A stretch of 64,000 bases of DNA from the NCBI GenBank assembly GCA_947259495.1, contig CAMYLV010000013.1, forward strand, positions 18,047 through 82,046. The letters run 5' to 3'. A program made the translations under genes and the position numbers. Every line of letters starts with the position of its first letter. Position 1 is the first letter of the stretch. Of the stretch, positions 18,474 through 24,774 are shown piece by piece. The notes under the pieces are model-generated. The model was not told the DNA's origin. It did not search any database and saw nothing but the letters and a program-made list of their open reading frames with translations. Source of the DNA: an uncultured Desulfobacterales bacterium (lineage in GTDB: Bacteria > Desulfobacterota > Desulfobacteria > Desulfobacterales > JAHEIW01).

Positions 18474-19877
18474 ATGAAATCTATTCTGGTTGCCACCTCC
18501 GATCAAAAATTGTTGCCTACCATACGTTCCTGTTTCCCATCGAGTTATCGGGTGGATCGCGCATCTACGAAATACCAGGCAATAGAATTAGTGCTTAAAA
18601 GACGCTACGACCTTATATTCATTGAGCTGGACATCCTTTTTGAAAATGTTCCTGATGAAGATTACAATGAGGCCATGCAGCCTTTCTGGCAAATATACTC
18701 CACAATTGAAATCATCATTATGGCCCCTACTAATCAGATCCGCAAAGCCATAAAAGCAGTGAAAGCCGGTGCGAGCGACTATCTTCCCTTGCCAGCAGAT
18801 CCAGAGGAAGTAAAGTATGTCGCTGATAGCATTGCCGAGTCCATAATGATACAATCGGAGCTGGATTATCTACGGGATCAATTCTGGGACCTTGATTCGC
18901 TTGAGCTTGTGCAGACAAAAAGTCCTGCAATGAAAAAAACATTCGACAAAATGCGTTCCGTTGCCCCAACTAAAAGCACCGTATTACTCATAGGGGATAC
19001 GGGAACCGGTAAAAGTGTTCTGGCAAAGCTCATTCATCAGCACAGCAACCGTCGGGATGCTCAGTTCATCAGTGTTCATTGCGGTGCAATCCCGGATACA
19101 CTGATTGAAAGTGAAATGTTCGGCCATGAAAAGGGCGCTTTTACCGGAGCCATAAAAAGAAAATTAGGAAAGTTTGAAATCGCCCACGGCGGCACTATTT
19201 TTCTGGATGAGATCGGTACGATTACACCATCGACCCAGATCAAATTATTACAGGTTTTACAGGATGGGACCTATCAACGCGTGGGCGGTGAAGAAATCCT
19301 TAAAACAGATGTCCGCGTGATTGCCGCCACCAATGCCGATCTGAAAAAAATGTGCGACCAGGGACAGTTTAGAAAAGATCTTTATTACCGGCTAAACGTA
19401 TTTCCCATCGAAATACCGGCGTTAAGCGAACGCATTCAAGACATCCCATCGTTCATCGAGACCTTTTTAAGGAGCCTGAATAGTTTTTCTTTAAAAAATA
19501 TACGTTCAACGCATCCCCAGGTGCTGGACGCCTTCAGCAGGTATTCCTGGCCGGGCAATATCCGGGAATTAGAAAATTTGATCGAACGGGCTTATATACT
19601 GGAAACTTCAGACAAGCTAACACCGGAAAGTTTTCCCAATGAGCTCTTTGATTCCGACTCCAATCCCGTGTTTATCCCATCAAGTGAGACCCTGACGTTG
19701 ACTCGGGCCCGGCAGCGCGGTGTTGAAGAAGTTGAACGAAATTATTTGAAAGATGTTTTGGCCCGCCACAAAGGAAAGATTGGCGAATCGGCTGCGGCCG
19801 CCGGTATCAGCACCCGCCAGCTCAACAAACTGATGAATAAATATGGCATCAGAAAAGACGAATTTAAGACCCTGTAA
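18474..19877 (+). CDS. Sigma-54-dependent activator with degenerate receiver domain
   Basis: A 467-residue enhancer-binding protein in three parts. Residues 1-120 are a receiver-like domain in which the phosphorylated Asp is replaced by Glu51 (DLIFIEL), the Thr/Ser by Ala84 and the conserved Lys by Leu106, so phosphorelay control is unlikely. The AAA+ domain has Walker A GDTGTGKS (174-181), the sigma-54 loop GAFTGA (221-226) and Walker B GGTIFLDE (240-247), plus the arginine region further on. A Fis-type helix-turn-helix ends the protein ([18 protein letters not shown]). It should open sigma-54 promoters; the two downstream operons, each with a -24/-12 element and an identical upstream repeat, are the obvious targets. 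Confidence 0.93.
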   Translation: MKSILVATSDQKLLPTIRSCFPSSYRVDRASTKYQAIELVLKRRYDLIFIELDILFENVPDEDYNEAMQPFWQIYSTIEIIIMAPTNQIRKAIKAVKAGASDYLPLPADPEEVKYVADSIAESIMIQSELDYLRDQFWDLDSLELVQTKSPAMKKTFDKMRSVAPTKSTVLLIGDTGTGKSVLAKLIHQHSNRRDAQFISVHCGAIPDTLIESEMFGHEKGAFTGAIKRKLGKFEIAHGGTIFLDEIGTITPSTQIKLLQVLQDGTYQRVGGEEILKTDVRVIAATNADLKKMCDQGQFRKDLYYRLNVFPIEIPALSERIQDIPSFIETFLRSLNSFSLKNIRSTHPQVLDAFSRYSWPGNIRELENLIERAYILETSDKLTPESFPNELFDSDSNPVFIPSSETLTLTRARQRGVEEVERNYLKDVLARHKGKIGESAAAAGISTRQLNKLMNKYGIRKDEFKTL

Positions 19878-20039
19878 ACCTATCCTGCAGCTTTTTTTGT
19901 TAAATCAGAACCGGTGATTCCGAGAACAGTTAATTTCGGAATTCCGATTTCCTGTCCGTATTTTCCTTGAGCGGACGACCTTTCTGCGTGCACTCTTACC
20001 ATTTTTAATCCATTTCTTGGGTTGTCATTTTTAAATTTA

Positions 20040-20054
20040 GGAACTGTCGGTTCT
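20040..20054. promoter_or_regulatory. Putative upstream activator site of operon 1
   Basis: GGAACTGTCGGTTCT, an inverted repeat GGAA-N7-TTC(T/C). Its right edge is exactly 53 bp from the -24 element at 20108, the same distance as in operon 2, as expected for an enhancer bound by a sigma-54 activator. Confidence 0.65.
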
Positions 20055-20107
20055 GACGACAATTTTAATAAATTAAATATCTAATATAATATCAATGATT
20101 TATTAAG

Positions 20108-20124
20108 TTGGCATGGTGGTTGCT
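20108..20124 (+). promoter_or_regulatory. Sigma-54 promoter of operon 1
   Basis: TTGGCATGGTGGTTGCT matches the -24/-12 consensus YTGGCACGRNNNTTGCW with one mismatch (T for C). It lies 60 bases before the first start codon. Confidence 0.8.
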
Positions 20125-20184
20125 GAGATTTGAGGTCAACTGACGATCAAAAATGGGTCAGCAAACGGTAAATAGAGGGCAACA

Positions 20185-20421
20185 ATGATCTGTGTAGAAG
20201 GCATTATCATACCGGCCAGCTGGGACAATAAAGGTAACGTGCTTGATCTGATCATCGCAACGCGGGATGAAGAGGAATATTTGCTGGTCGATAAGGACCA
20301 GATCGCCAAATTAAAACCACTTTTAAGGCAGGAGGTAGAGATAAAAGGAATTTTGCATACCAAAGAGGGGAGAAAGGCTATTCAGGTCAAAAAATTCAGC
20401 AAATTGAAAAGCCAGGTGTAA
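20185..20421 (+). CDS. Small cytoplasmic protein, OB-fold-like, paralogue A1
   Basis: A 78-residue protein without signal peptide. It begins GIIIPASWDNKGNVLDLIIATRD and ends VEIKGILHTKEGRKAIQVKKF: five predicted beta strands with the central 'V.IKG.L' turn suggest a small OB-like barrel. It is paralogous to the 100-residue protein at 23658 (shared G-I-I-x-P-x-x-W, T-x-D-x-x-E-Y, V-x-x-x-G, A-I-x-V). It has an AGAGGG ribosome site and is the first gene after the sigma-54 promoter, 59 bases ahead of the exported partner. Function unknown. Confidence 0.75.
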   Translation: MICVEGIIIPASWDNKGNVLDLIIATRDEEEYLLVDKDQIAKLKPLLRQEVEIKGILHTKEGRKAIQVKKFSKLKSQV

Positions 20422-20480
20422 CACCTCAACCAGTTGCCTTTAAGGCGGCGTCAACAACCTGAACCATAGAGGAATATAAA

Positions 20481-20768
20481 ATGAAAGTTAACATGAAGAG
20501 AATCTTTTTAGGGGTTTTAATCATCGGTTTAACCGTCTTTCTATCAGGGATCGTGGTGGCCGGATCGGAAGTCAGCATCTTGGGCATGATCAACGAAGAC
20601 GGCCAGCTGGTCGATAATGACGGTATGGCCTATGATATTGCCGAAAACGATGAGGGCAATGAAGTCATGGAAATGGTCGGCCAAAAAGTTACCGTCAAAG
20701 GCACGGTGATGGAGGCTGACGGGACGAAGATGATAACCATCACATCTTTTAAAATTATGGAAGAATAG
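20481..20768 (+). CDS. Small exported protein, OB-fold-like, paralogue B1
   Basis: A 95-residue protein with a signal peptide (residues 6-27, LGVLIIGLTVFLSGIVVAG) and a mature domain of about 68 residues: SILGMINEDGQLV, AYDIAEN, VGQKVTVKGTVMEADG, KMITITSFKIMEE. The strand pattern and 'V.V.GTV' core resemble small periplasmic OB-fold (BOF-type) proteins. It is clearly paralogous to the product at 23302 (V-x-G-x-V, Y-x-x-A-E, K-V-x-V-x-G-T-V, K-x-I-T-x-x-S-F-K-I). It is cotranscribed with paralogue A1 and followed by a terminator. The role is unknown; sigma-54 control suggests a stress or envelope response. Confidence 0.78.
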   Translation: MKVNMKRIFLGVLIIGLTVFLSGIVVAGSEVSILGMINEDGQLVDNDGMAYDIAENDEGNEVMEMVGQKVTVKGTVMEADGTKMITITSFKIMEE

Positions 20769-20783
20769 ACACTTGACTTCAGG

Positions 20784-20808
20784 GAAGAGAGGGGATTTCC
20801 CCTCTCTT
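20784..20808 (+). terminator. Intrinsic terminator inside the first sigma-54 operon
   Basis: AGAGAGGGG at 20784-20792 pairs with CCCCTCTCT around an ATTT loop and leads into TTTT. It should separate the OB-like gene pair from the genes downstream, which would then depend on readthrough. Confidence 0.8.
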
Positions 20809-20842
20809 TTGCAAAACATCAGAGAAAAAAAGGAAAAACCCA

Positions 20843-21196
20843 ATGAGCTGGAAATTTTGGAAAACTGAAAATAATAATGACCGCAGTTTAGACCAAAGGT
20901 CTGCAAAGCTGCCGAAACCTAAAGATTTACCGGAGCGGGTTGGGATGTATTTGGTTACGCAGTTAAACCTGGATCCGGATTGGGTTTGGTCGTTGAAGGG
21001 GGTTGCGCGACCCACCACAGAAAAACACAACTTTGAAATAAGGGTGTTCGATCCCAAGGAGGCCGTCACCAGTGATTTGATAATCAGGGACTTTCACTCC
21101 CTGGATGACTATCCGGAAGTGGTTCTTTTTGAGGGAAGTTATAACAAGAACACCGGCTGGATCGATATCAAGAGAAACATAAACAAGGCCGCTTGA
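20843..21196 (+). CDS. Hypothetical protein, 117 aa
   Basis: A soluble, hydrophilic protein with no signal peptide or membrane helix. The N-terminus is rich in Asn/Asp/Lys, then 'LPERVGMYLVTQLNLDPDWVWSLKGV' and a beta-rich half with RVFDPKEAV and EVVLFEGSYNKNTGWIDI. The 'DPDWVW.LKGVARP' stretch suggests a folded domain, but I recognise no family. AAAGGA precedes the ATG. It lies between two terminators (20784-20808 and 21269-21295), so it may be a single-gene unit reached by readthrough from the sigma-54 promoter or from a promoter I do not see. Confidence 0.72.
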   Translation: MSWKFWKTENNNDRSLDQRSAKLPKPKDLPERVGMYLVTQLNLDPDWVWSLKGVARPTTEKHNFEIRVFDPKEAVTSDLIIRDFHSLDDYPEVVLFEGSYNKNTGWIDIKRNINKAA

Positions 21197-21268
21197 GCAT
21201 TTGCATCAATTCACTATCGAAACCGAATTCAAGGTGCATGCGGAATAATGCAATAAACCAATTTCTGA

Positions 21269-21295
21269 AGAAGGGGGGGAACCCCCTTTTTATTT
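21269..21295 (+). terminator. Intrinsic terminator, G7/C5 hairpin
   Basis: AAGGGGGGG-AA-CCCCCTTTTT at 21271-21291, 75 bases after the stop of the 117-residue hypothetical protein. Confidence 0.7.
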
Positions 21296-21304
21296 TGTAC
21301 ACCC

Positions 21305-21502
21305 ATGGCCGCAGGTCATCAGATTACATTTGATTATTCCAGCACCATGCATAATTTCGAATGGGAAATGAATTGTGCGTGCGGAACAAATAAATGTAGA
21401 CGGCAGGTGAAAAATTATGTAGAGCTTCCGCAAGAGGTTCAGGTGAGATACATCAAACTGGGAATTATTGCCCCGTACATTTTAAACAAACTGGATCGGT
21501 AA
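21305..21502 (+). pseudogene. C-terminal fragment of a SET-domain protein
   Basis: The 65 codons match only the end of a bacterial SET-domain methyltransferase: ITFDYSST (the catalytic D-Y motif), then the post-SET cysteines C-A-C-G-T-N-K-C-R, and the closing 'LPxEVQxRYxxxGIIAPYI'. The SAM-binding N-terminal half and the NHxC segment are absent; upstream sequence is a terminator (21269-21295), not coding. The ATG falls inside the conserved 'GExITFDY' stretch, so it is an accidental start. Most likely a deletion remnant, possibly still translated. A complete enzyme would be about 130-160 residues. Confidence 0.7.
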
Positions 21503-21599
21503 ACAAAAGGTAGCTTTTGGTACCATTCATCATTTACGTAAAATCCGGGATGGAACTTGCCCGAGTGAAGAAACAAGAAGTCGTGATTTTCAAATAAAA

Positions 21600-22862
21600 A
21601 TGCACAAAAATATTGGATTCATATCAACCCGTTTTGCAGGAACCGATGGCGTCACGCTGGAGGCCAGTAAATGGGCCGCCGTTTTCAAGCAATGTGGGCA
21701 TCGTTATTTCTGGTTCGCCGGCTTGTTGGACCGCAGTCCGGAGCACAGCTTTCTGGTACCCGAAGCCTTTTTTCAACACGAAAAAAATAAATGGATCACC
21801 TCGCAGGTATTCGGCAAAAAACGGCGGGATCCCGCCATTACCGATGCCATTCATGCGTTAAAAACCTATTTAAAAAAACAGCTCAAGGAATTTATCCAAA
21901 CCTTTGAGATCGATCTTCTGGTGGCCGAAAACATCCTGACCATCCCCATGCACATTCCCTTAGGCATCGCCCTGACCGAAATAATCGCCGAAACCCAGAT
22001 GCCCACGATTGCCCATCATCATGACTTTTACTGGGAAAGAACCCGCTTCACGGTAAATGCGGTCGGTGATTATCTGCGAATGGCGTTTCCGCCGAATCTG
22101 CCCAACATCCAACACGTGGTCATCAATTCGGCCGCTCAAGAGGAACTGGCCCTGCGAACGGGCATTTCATCAATTATCATCCCCAATGTTCTGGATTTCG
22201 AAAACCCGCCTGCAGTCGATGAAAAACATACCGTTGCGTTTTGGAATTCGTTGGGATTGAAAGCAGAGGATGTGATGCTTTTGCAACCCACCCGGATCAT
22301 TCAACGCAAAGGGATTGAACACGCCATCGAACTGGTCGAAGAACTTAGAGATCCCCGCTATAAACTAATCATTTCCCATGAAGCCGGAGATGAGGGTTTT
22401 GAATATGCCGAATGGCTGAAAGAAGATGCGAAACAACGCGGGGTTGACCTGCGCACCATTAACATCCATATGTCCGACCCCATGAATCCGGATACCAATT
22501 ATCCCGATACTTATTCTTTGTGGGACATTTATCCGCACGCAGACTTCATAACCTACCCCAGTCTATATGAGGGCTTCGGCAATGCCTTCCTTGAGGCCAT
22601 ATATTTTAAAAAACCTTTGTTAATTAACCGCTATGCTACTTTTGTGCAGGATATCGAGCCGAAAGGATTTGATTTGATTGCCATGGATGGTTACCTGACA
22701 CGTGGCACCGTGCAAAAGGTCAAAGAGGTGCTGGAATCTCCTGAAAGACGAGCAAAAATGGTAGACACTAATTATGATGTCGCATCACGACATTACGCCT
22801 ATGCCGTGCTCCGAAGATGGCTGAATATCATGTTGACCAATTTTTTTGGTGCGAACCAATAG
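21600..22862 (+). CDS. GT4 glycosyltransferase, mannosylglucosylglycerate synthase-like
   Basis: A 420-residue GT-B retaining glycosyltransferase. The N-terminal half starts IGFISTRFAGTDGVTLEASKWA, characteristic of the group annotated as mannosylglucosylglycerate synthases, with AHHHDFYWER in the acceptor cleft. The C-terminal half has LLQPTRIIQRKGIEHAIEL and the donor motif SLYEGFGNAFLEAI (E-x7-E). It probably transfers mannose from GDP-mannose in making a compatible solute or glycolipid head group; the acceptor is inference. It is the last gene before the second sigma-54 control region and may be reached by readthrough from the first. Its stop is followed by two GGAA-N7-TTCC repeats. Confidence 0.82.
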   Translation: MHKNIGFISTRFAGTDGVTLEASKWAAVFKQCGHRYFWFAGLLDRSPEHSFLVPEAFFQHEKNKWITSQVFGKKRRDPAITDAIHALKTYLKKQLKEFIQTFEIDLLVAENILTIPMHIPLGIALTEIIAETQMPTIAHHHDFYWERTRFTVNAVGDYLRMAFPPNLPNIQHVVINSAAQEELALRTGISSIIIPNVLDFENPPAVDEKHTVAFWNSLGLKAEDVMLLQPTRIIQRKGIEHAIELVEELRDPRYKLIISHEAGDEGFEYAEWLKEDAKQRGVDLRTINIHMSDPMNPDTNYPDTYSLWDIYPHADFITYPSLYEGFGNAFLEAIYFKKPLLINRYATFVQDIEPKGFDLIAMDGYLTRGTVQKVKEVLESPERRAKMVDTNYDVASRHYAYAVLRRWLNIMLTNFFGANQ

Positions 22863-22868
22863 CCTACC

Positions 22869-22883
22869 GGAACTTTAAATTCC
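22869..22883. promoter_or_regulatory. GGAA-N7-TTCC inverted repeat, site 3
   Basis: GGAACTTTAAATTCC with the same CCTACC lead as site 1. It starts 31 bp (about three helical turns) before site 4. Confidence 0.5.
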
Positions 22884-22899
22884 GACCCGACATAAAACC

Positions 22900-22914
22900 G
22901 GAACTTAAGATTCC
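22900..22914. promoter_or_regulatory. GGAA-N7-TTCC inverted repeat, site 4
   Basis: GGAACTTAAGATTCC, followed by a T-rich stretch. With site 3 it may be a distal enhancer for operon 2 or a weak terminator of the glycosyltransferase gene. Confidence 0.5.
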
Positions 22915-22996
22915 GATTTTATTATCAATTATTCTAAAAGTTTAGATATCAATCTCCCCTATTGCCTCCGCATGTGCTTATTCAACTGTAGTTTTC

Positions 22997-23011
22997 GGAA
23001 CAGACAGTTCC
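22997..23011. promoter_or_regulatory. Putative upstream activator site of operon 2
   Basis: GGAACAGACAGTTCC; 53 bp separate it from the -24 element at 23065, identical to operon 1. Its reverse complement matches the operon 1 site at 12 of 15 positions or better. Confidence 0.65.
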
Positions 23012-23064
23012 CTAAAATCAGCCAATAATTTAAATATTAACAATTATATCGTCTAGTTATCAAT

Positions 23065-23081
23065 TTGGCACAGCTGTTGCT
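23065..23081 (+). promoter_or_regulatory. Sigma-54 promoter of operon 2
   Basis: TTGGCACAGCTGTTGCT matches YTGGCACGRNNNTTGCW with a single A-for-G change. Confidence 0.82.
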
Positions 23082-23140
23082 CTATAATGATTGTAATGCC
23101 GCATGCTCAGCACCGAACAAAAAACGGACATGCAGCGCGG

Positions 23141-23188
23141 CTCGCCCGTACCGTGACCCCCATCCCTAAACAATCTGGTATGGGCGAG
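23141..23188 (+). other. Leader stem-loop of operon 2
   Basis: CTCGCCCGTACC (23141-23152) pairs fully with GGTATGGGCGAG (23177-23188), with one G-U pair, in the transcribed leader about 115 bases before the first start codon. Confidence 0.5.
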
Positions 23189-23301
23189 TTCGCAAATAAG
23201 AATCACGGAATGAGTAAAAGCTAAAGTGCTTGATGTAAGCTTTGCTCAAGTTACTGCGATAAAACTTAAAGCTGAAAACGAAAGTTTAGGAGAAATTTCT
23301 G

Positions 23302-23589
23302 ATGGAAGCACGAAATAAAATTTTATTTTTAGGGCTTTTGTGTTTTTCAATAACGTTTTTAGTATATTCATATGTTGTTTTCGCAGCTGAGATTACCGTT
23401 GTCGGAGAGGTCAACGACACCTTTCAAATTGTGGCGAATAATACAATTTATGAAGTTGCCGAAACGCCAATGGGCGATGACCTGGTAAAAAACTATATCG
23501 CCGAAAAGGTAGAGGTAATCGGAACAGTCGAAGAAACAGATGAGGGGAAAATAATCACCGTAAAGTCATTTAAAATTGTGCCGGAATAA
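23302..23589 (+). CDS. Small exported protein, OB-fold-like, paralogue B2
   Basis: A 95-residue protein with a signal peptide (LFLGLLCFSITFLVYSYVVFA, residues 9-29) and a mature beta-rich domain: ITVVGEVNDTFQIVANN, YEVAETPMGDDLV, EKVEVIGTVEETDEG, KIITVKSFKIVPE. It is paralogous to the product at 20481, with the same length and domain order. AGGAG precedes the ATG. It is the first gene after the second sigma-54 promoter and its long leader. In operon 1 the order of the exported and cytoplasmic members is the reverse. Function unknown. Confidence 0.78.
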   Translation: MEARNKILFLGLLCFSITFLVYSYVVFAAEITVVGEVNDTFQIVANNTIYEVAETPMGDDLVKNYIAEKVEVIGTVEETDEGKIITVKSFKIVPE

Positions 23590-23657
23590 ACACAACCATC
23601 CCTCAGTGCTATCATCTGCGATCTACCGGATGAATTCGAATCAGATGGAGGTGAGTT

Positions 23658-23960
23658 TTGCATACCAAAAAACACAAAAAAACACCCGGTCCGCCGCCAA
23701 TAACTGGAATCATCTTGCCGTCGAAATGGAACGAGCAGGGCAAACCGGCCCGAATTGCCCTCCATACGGACGACCGCAAAGAATATGAAATCGACTTTGG
23801 TGGCGCCGGCAAGGAATTATTAGATTTGACTTATAAGAAAGTGGCCGTTCAGGGTAAACTCAGACAGCAACTGAATGGTCGGGCAATCCTCAGTGTTCGA
23901 CAGTACCAGATCATAAAAGATGCGCCTGAGGATAGCGTGTCGAGCCCACAGGCAGTCTAA
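23658..23960 (+). CDS. Small cytoplasmic protein, OB-fold-like, paralogue A2
   Basis: A 100-residue protein that most likely starts at TTG 23658, five bases after GGAGGT. A basic, proline-rich lead (KKHKKTPGPPP) precedes GIILPSKWNEQGK, LHTDDRKEYEIDF, VAVQGKLRQQLNGRAILSVRQY, the same strand order as the 78-residue paralogue at 20185. No signal peptide or membrane helix. The paired occurrence of an A-type and a B-type protein in both sigma-54 operons suggests they act in one process on the two sides of the membrane; that is inference. Confidence 0.72.
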   Translation: MHTKKHKKTPGPPPITGIILPSKWNEQGKPARIALHTDDRKEYEIDFGGAGKELLDLTYKKVAVQGKLRQQLNGRAILSVRQYQIIKDAPEDSVSSPQAV

Positions 23961-24009
23961 TGTTGAAGCGGTTGGCAATTTTGTTCGCCCCAGCTGAAAG
24001 AGAGCTGTA

Positions 24010-24120
24010 GTGAAGAGAGAAGCCTATTTCCCCAATACCAATGCATTGGAAGATCCATCTGATGAATCTGACGATGGCATCGACATTTTGGCGCAGCTGA
24101 TCTACTTTAAGCGTGCATAA
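24010..24120 (+). CDS. Possible 36-residue peptide
   Basis: A GTG-initiated frame of 36 codons preceded by AAAGAGAG. The peptide is acidic in the middle (EDPSDESDDGIDI) and ends LAQLIYFKRA. It fills the space between paralogue A2 and the DksA-like gene on the same strand. No homology is recognised and coding status rests only on position, start and ribosome site. Confidence 0.3.
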   Translation: MKREAYFPNTNALEDPSDESDDGIDILAQLIYFKRA

Positions 24121-24159
24121 GCATAAACCTGCTCAAACAGACAGATTGGAACGTTACAG

Positions 24160-24522
24160 ATGGAAGAACATGAACTGTCGTATTTTAAAGATCTTCTGAC
24201 CAACTGGTTGCAGGAGCTATTAGATAATGCTGACAGTACCGTCGGCGGTCTTTTAGAATGGGATTTCAATTCGGCTGAGTATTTGGATCGCGCCTCTTTT
24301 GAAACCGACAGAAGCACCTTGCTTCGCATTAGAGACCGGGAAAGCATGCTGATCAGCAAAATCAGAAAATCATTAGAGGATATCGATAACGGGGAGTATG
24401 GCACCTGCGAAGATTGCGGTCACAAAATCGCCATCGCACGACTCAAAGCCAGACCGATCGCAAAGCACTGCATAAAATGCAAAACCAGACAGGAGGTTTT
24501 TGAGAGAATAGTCGGTGCTTAG
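24160..24522 (+). CDS. DksA/TraR-type zinc-finger protein
   Basis: A 120-residue protein with a helical N-terminal part (residues 5-70), a connecting segment RIRDRESMLISKIRKSLEDID, and a C4 zinc finger CEDCGHKIAIARLKARPIAKHCIKC near residues 84-108. This is the DksA/TraR layout, in which a coiled coil enters the RNA polymerase secondary channel. It is shorter than E. coli DksA (151 aa), and the acidic tip should be checked. It ends the second sigma-54 operon and could adjust transcription under the same stress. A terminator follows at 24628-24656. Confidence 0.85.
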   Translation: MEEHELSYFKDLLTNWLQELLDNADSTVGGLLEWDFNSAEYLDRASFETDRSTLLRIRDRESMLISKIRKSLEDIDNGEYGTCEDCGHKIAIARLKARPIAKHCIKCKTRQEVFERIVGA

Positions 24523-24627
24523 GAAATTGAAATGAAAGAAATCAAGTCATCAAAGGCACCCCGCTTTGTCCCCAGCAAGTCATTAAAGAATACTCTCAAT
24601 TAGTTTGGACAGAATACCACATCTCAC

Positions 24628-24656
24628 TTGCGGCAGAGCTTCAGGCTCTGCCGCAA
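24628..24656 (+). terminator. Terminator of the second sigma-54 operon
   Basis: A perfect 12-bp stem TTGCGGCAGAGC/GCTCTGCCGCAA with a TTCAG loop, followed by CTGTTTTA. Confidence 0.8.
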
Positions 24657-24693
24657 CTGTTTTATGGCAACAGCCAATATATTTTTTGCCGAT

Positions 24694-24722
24694 TTGAAAG
24701 CCTAAGGAAATTCGCGTATAGT
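24694..24722 (+). promoter_or_regulatory. Sigma-70 promoter of the K+ channel gene
   Basis: TTGAAA at 24694-24699 and TATAGT at 24717-24722 with a 17-bp spacer, 52 bases before the start codon. Confidence 0.65.
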
Positions 24723-24774
24723 ATTAACCATAGAAACCATAAAATGATGGCTCGGTTCAACTACCGGGGATGTA

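Larger units (their letters stand above)
19878..20184. other. Intergenic control region of the first sigma-54 operon
   Basis: No gene. It contains the palindrome TCGGAATTCCGA near 19938-19949, the upstream activator-type repeat at 20040-20054, the sigma-54 promoter at 20108-20124, and a leader of about 50 bases before the first gene. Confidence 0.6.
22863..23301. other. Intergenic control region and long leader of the second sigma-54 operon
   Basis: No gene. It holds three GGAA-N7-TTCC repeats (22869, 22900, 22997), the sigma-54 promoter (23065-23081) and a leader of about 210 bases with stems GCATG/CATGC (23101-23133) and CTCGCCCGTACC/GGTATGGGCGAG (23141-23188). Confidence 0.65.

Noticed and set aside
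19880..20062. 60-codon minus-strand frame after the activator gene
   Set aside because: It covers the enhancer site of operon 1 and has low-complexity, unstructured composition.
22863..22920. Paired GGAA-N7-TTCC repeats as a simple terminator of the glycosyltransferase gene
   Set aside because: Stems of 4-6 bp are too weak, and the sequence matches the regulatory repeat seen elsewhere.
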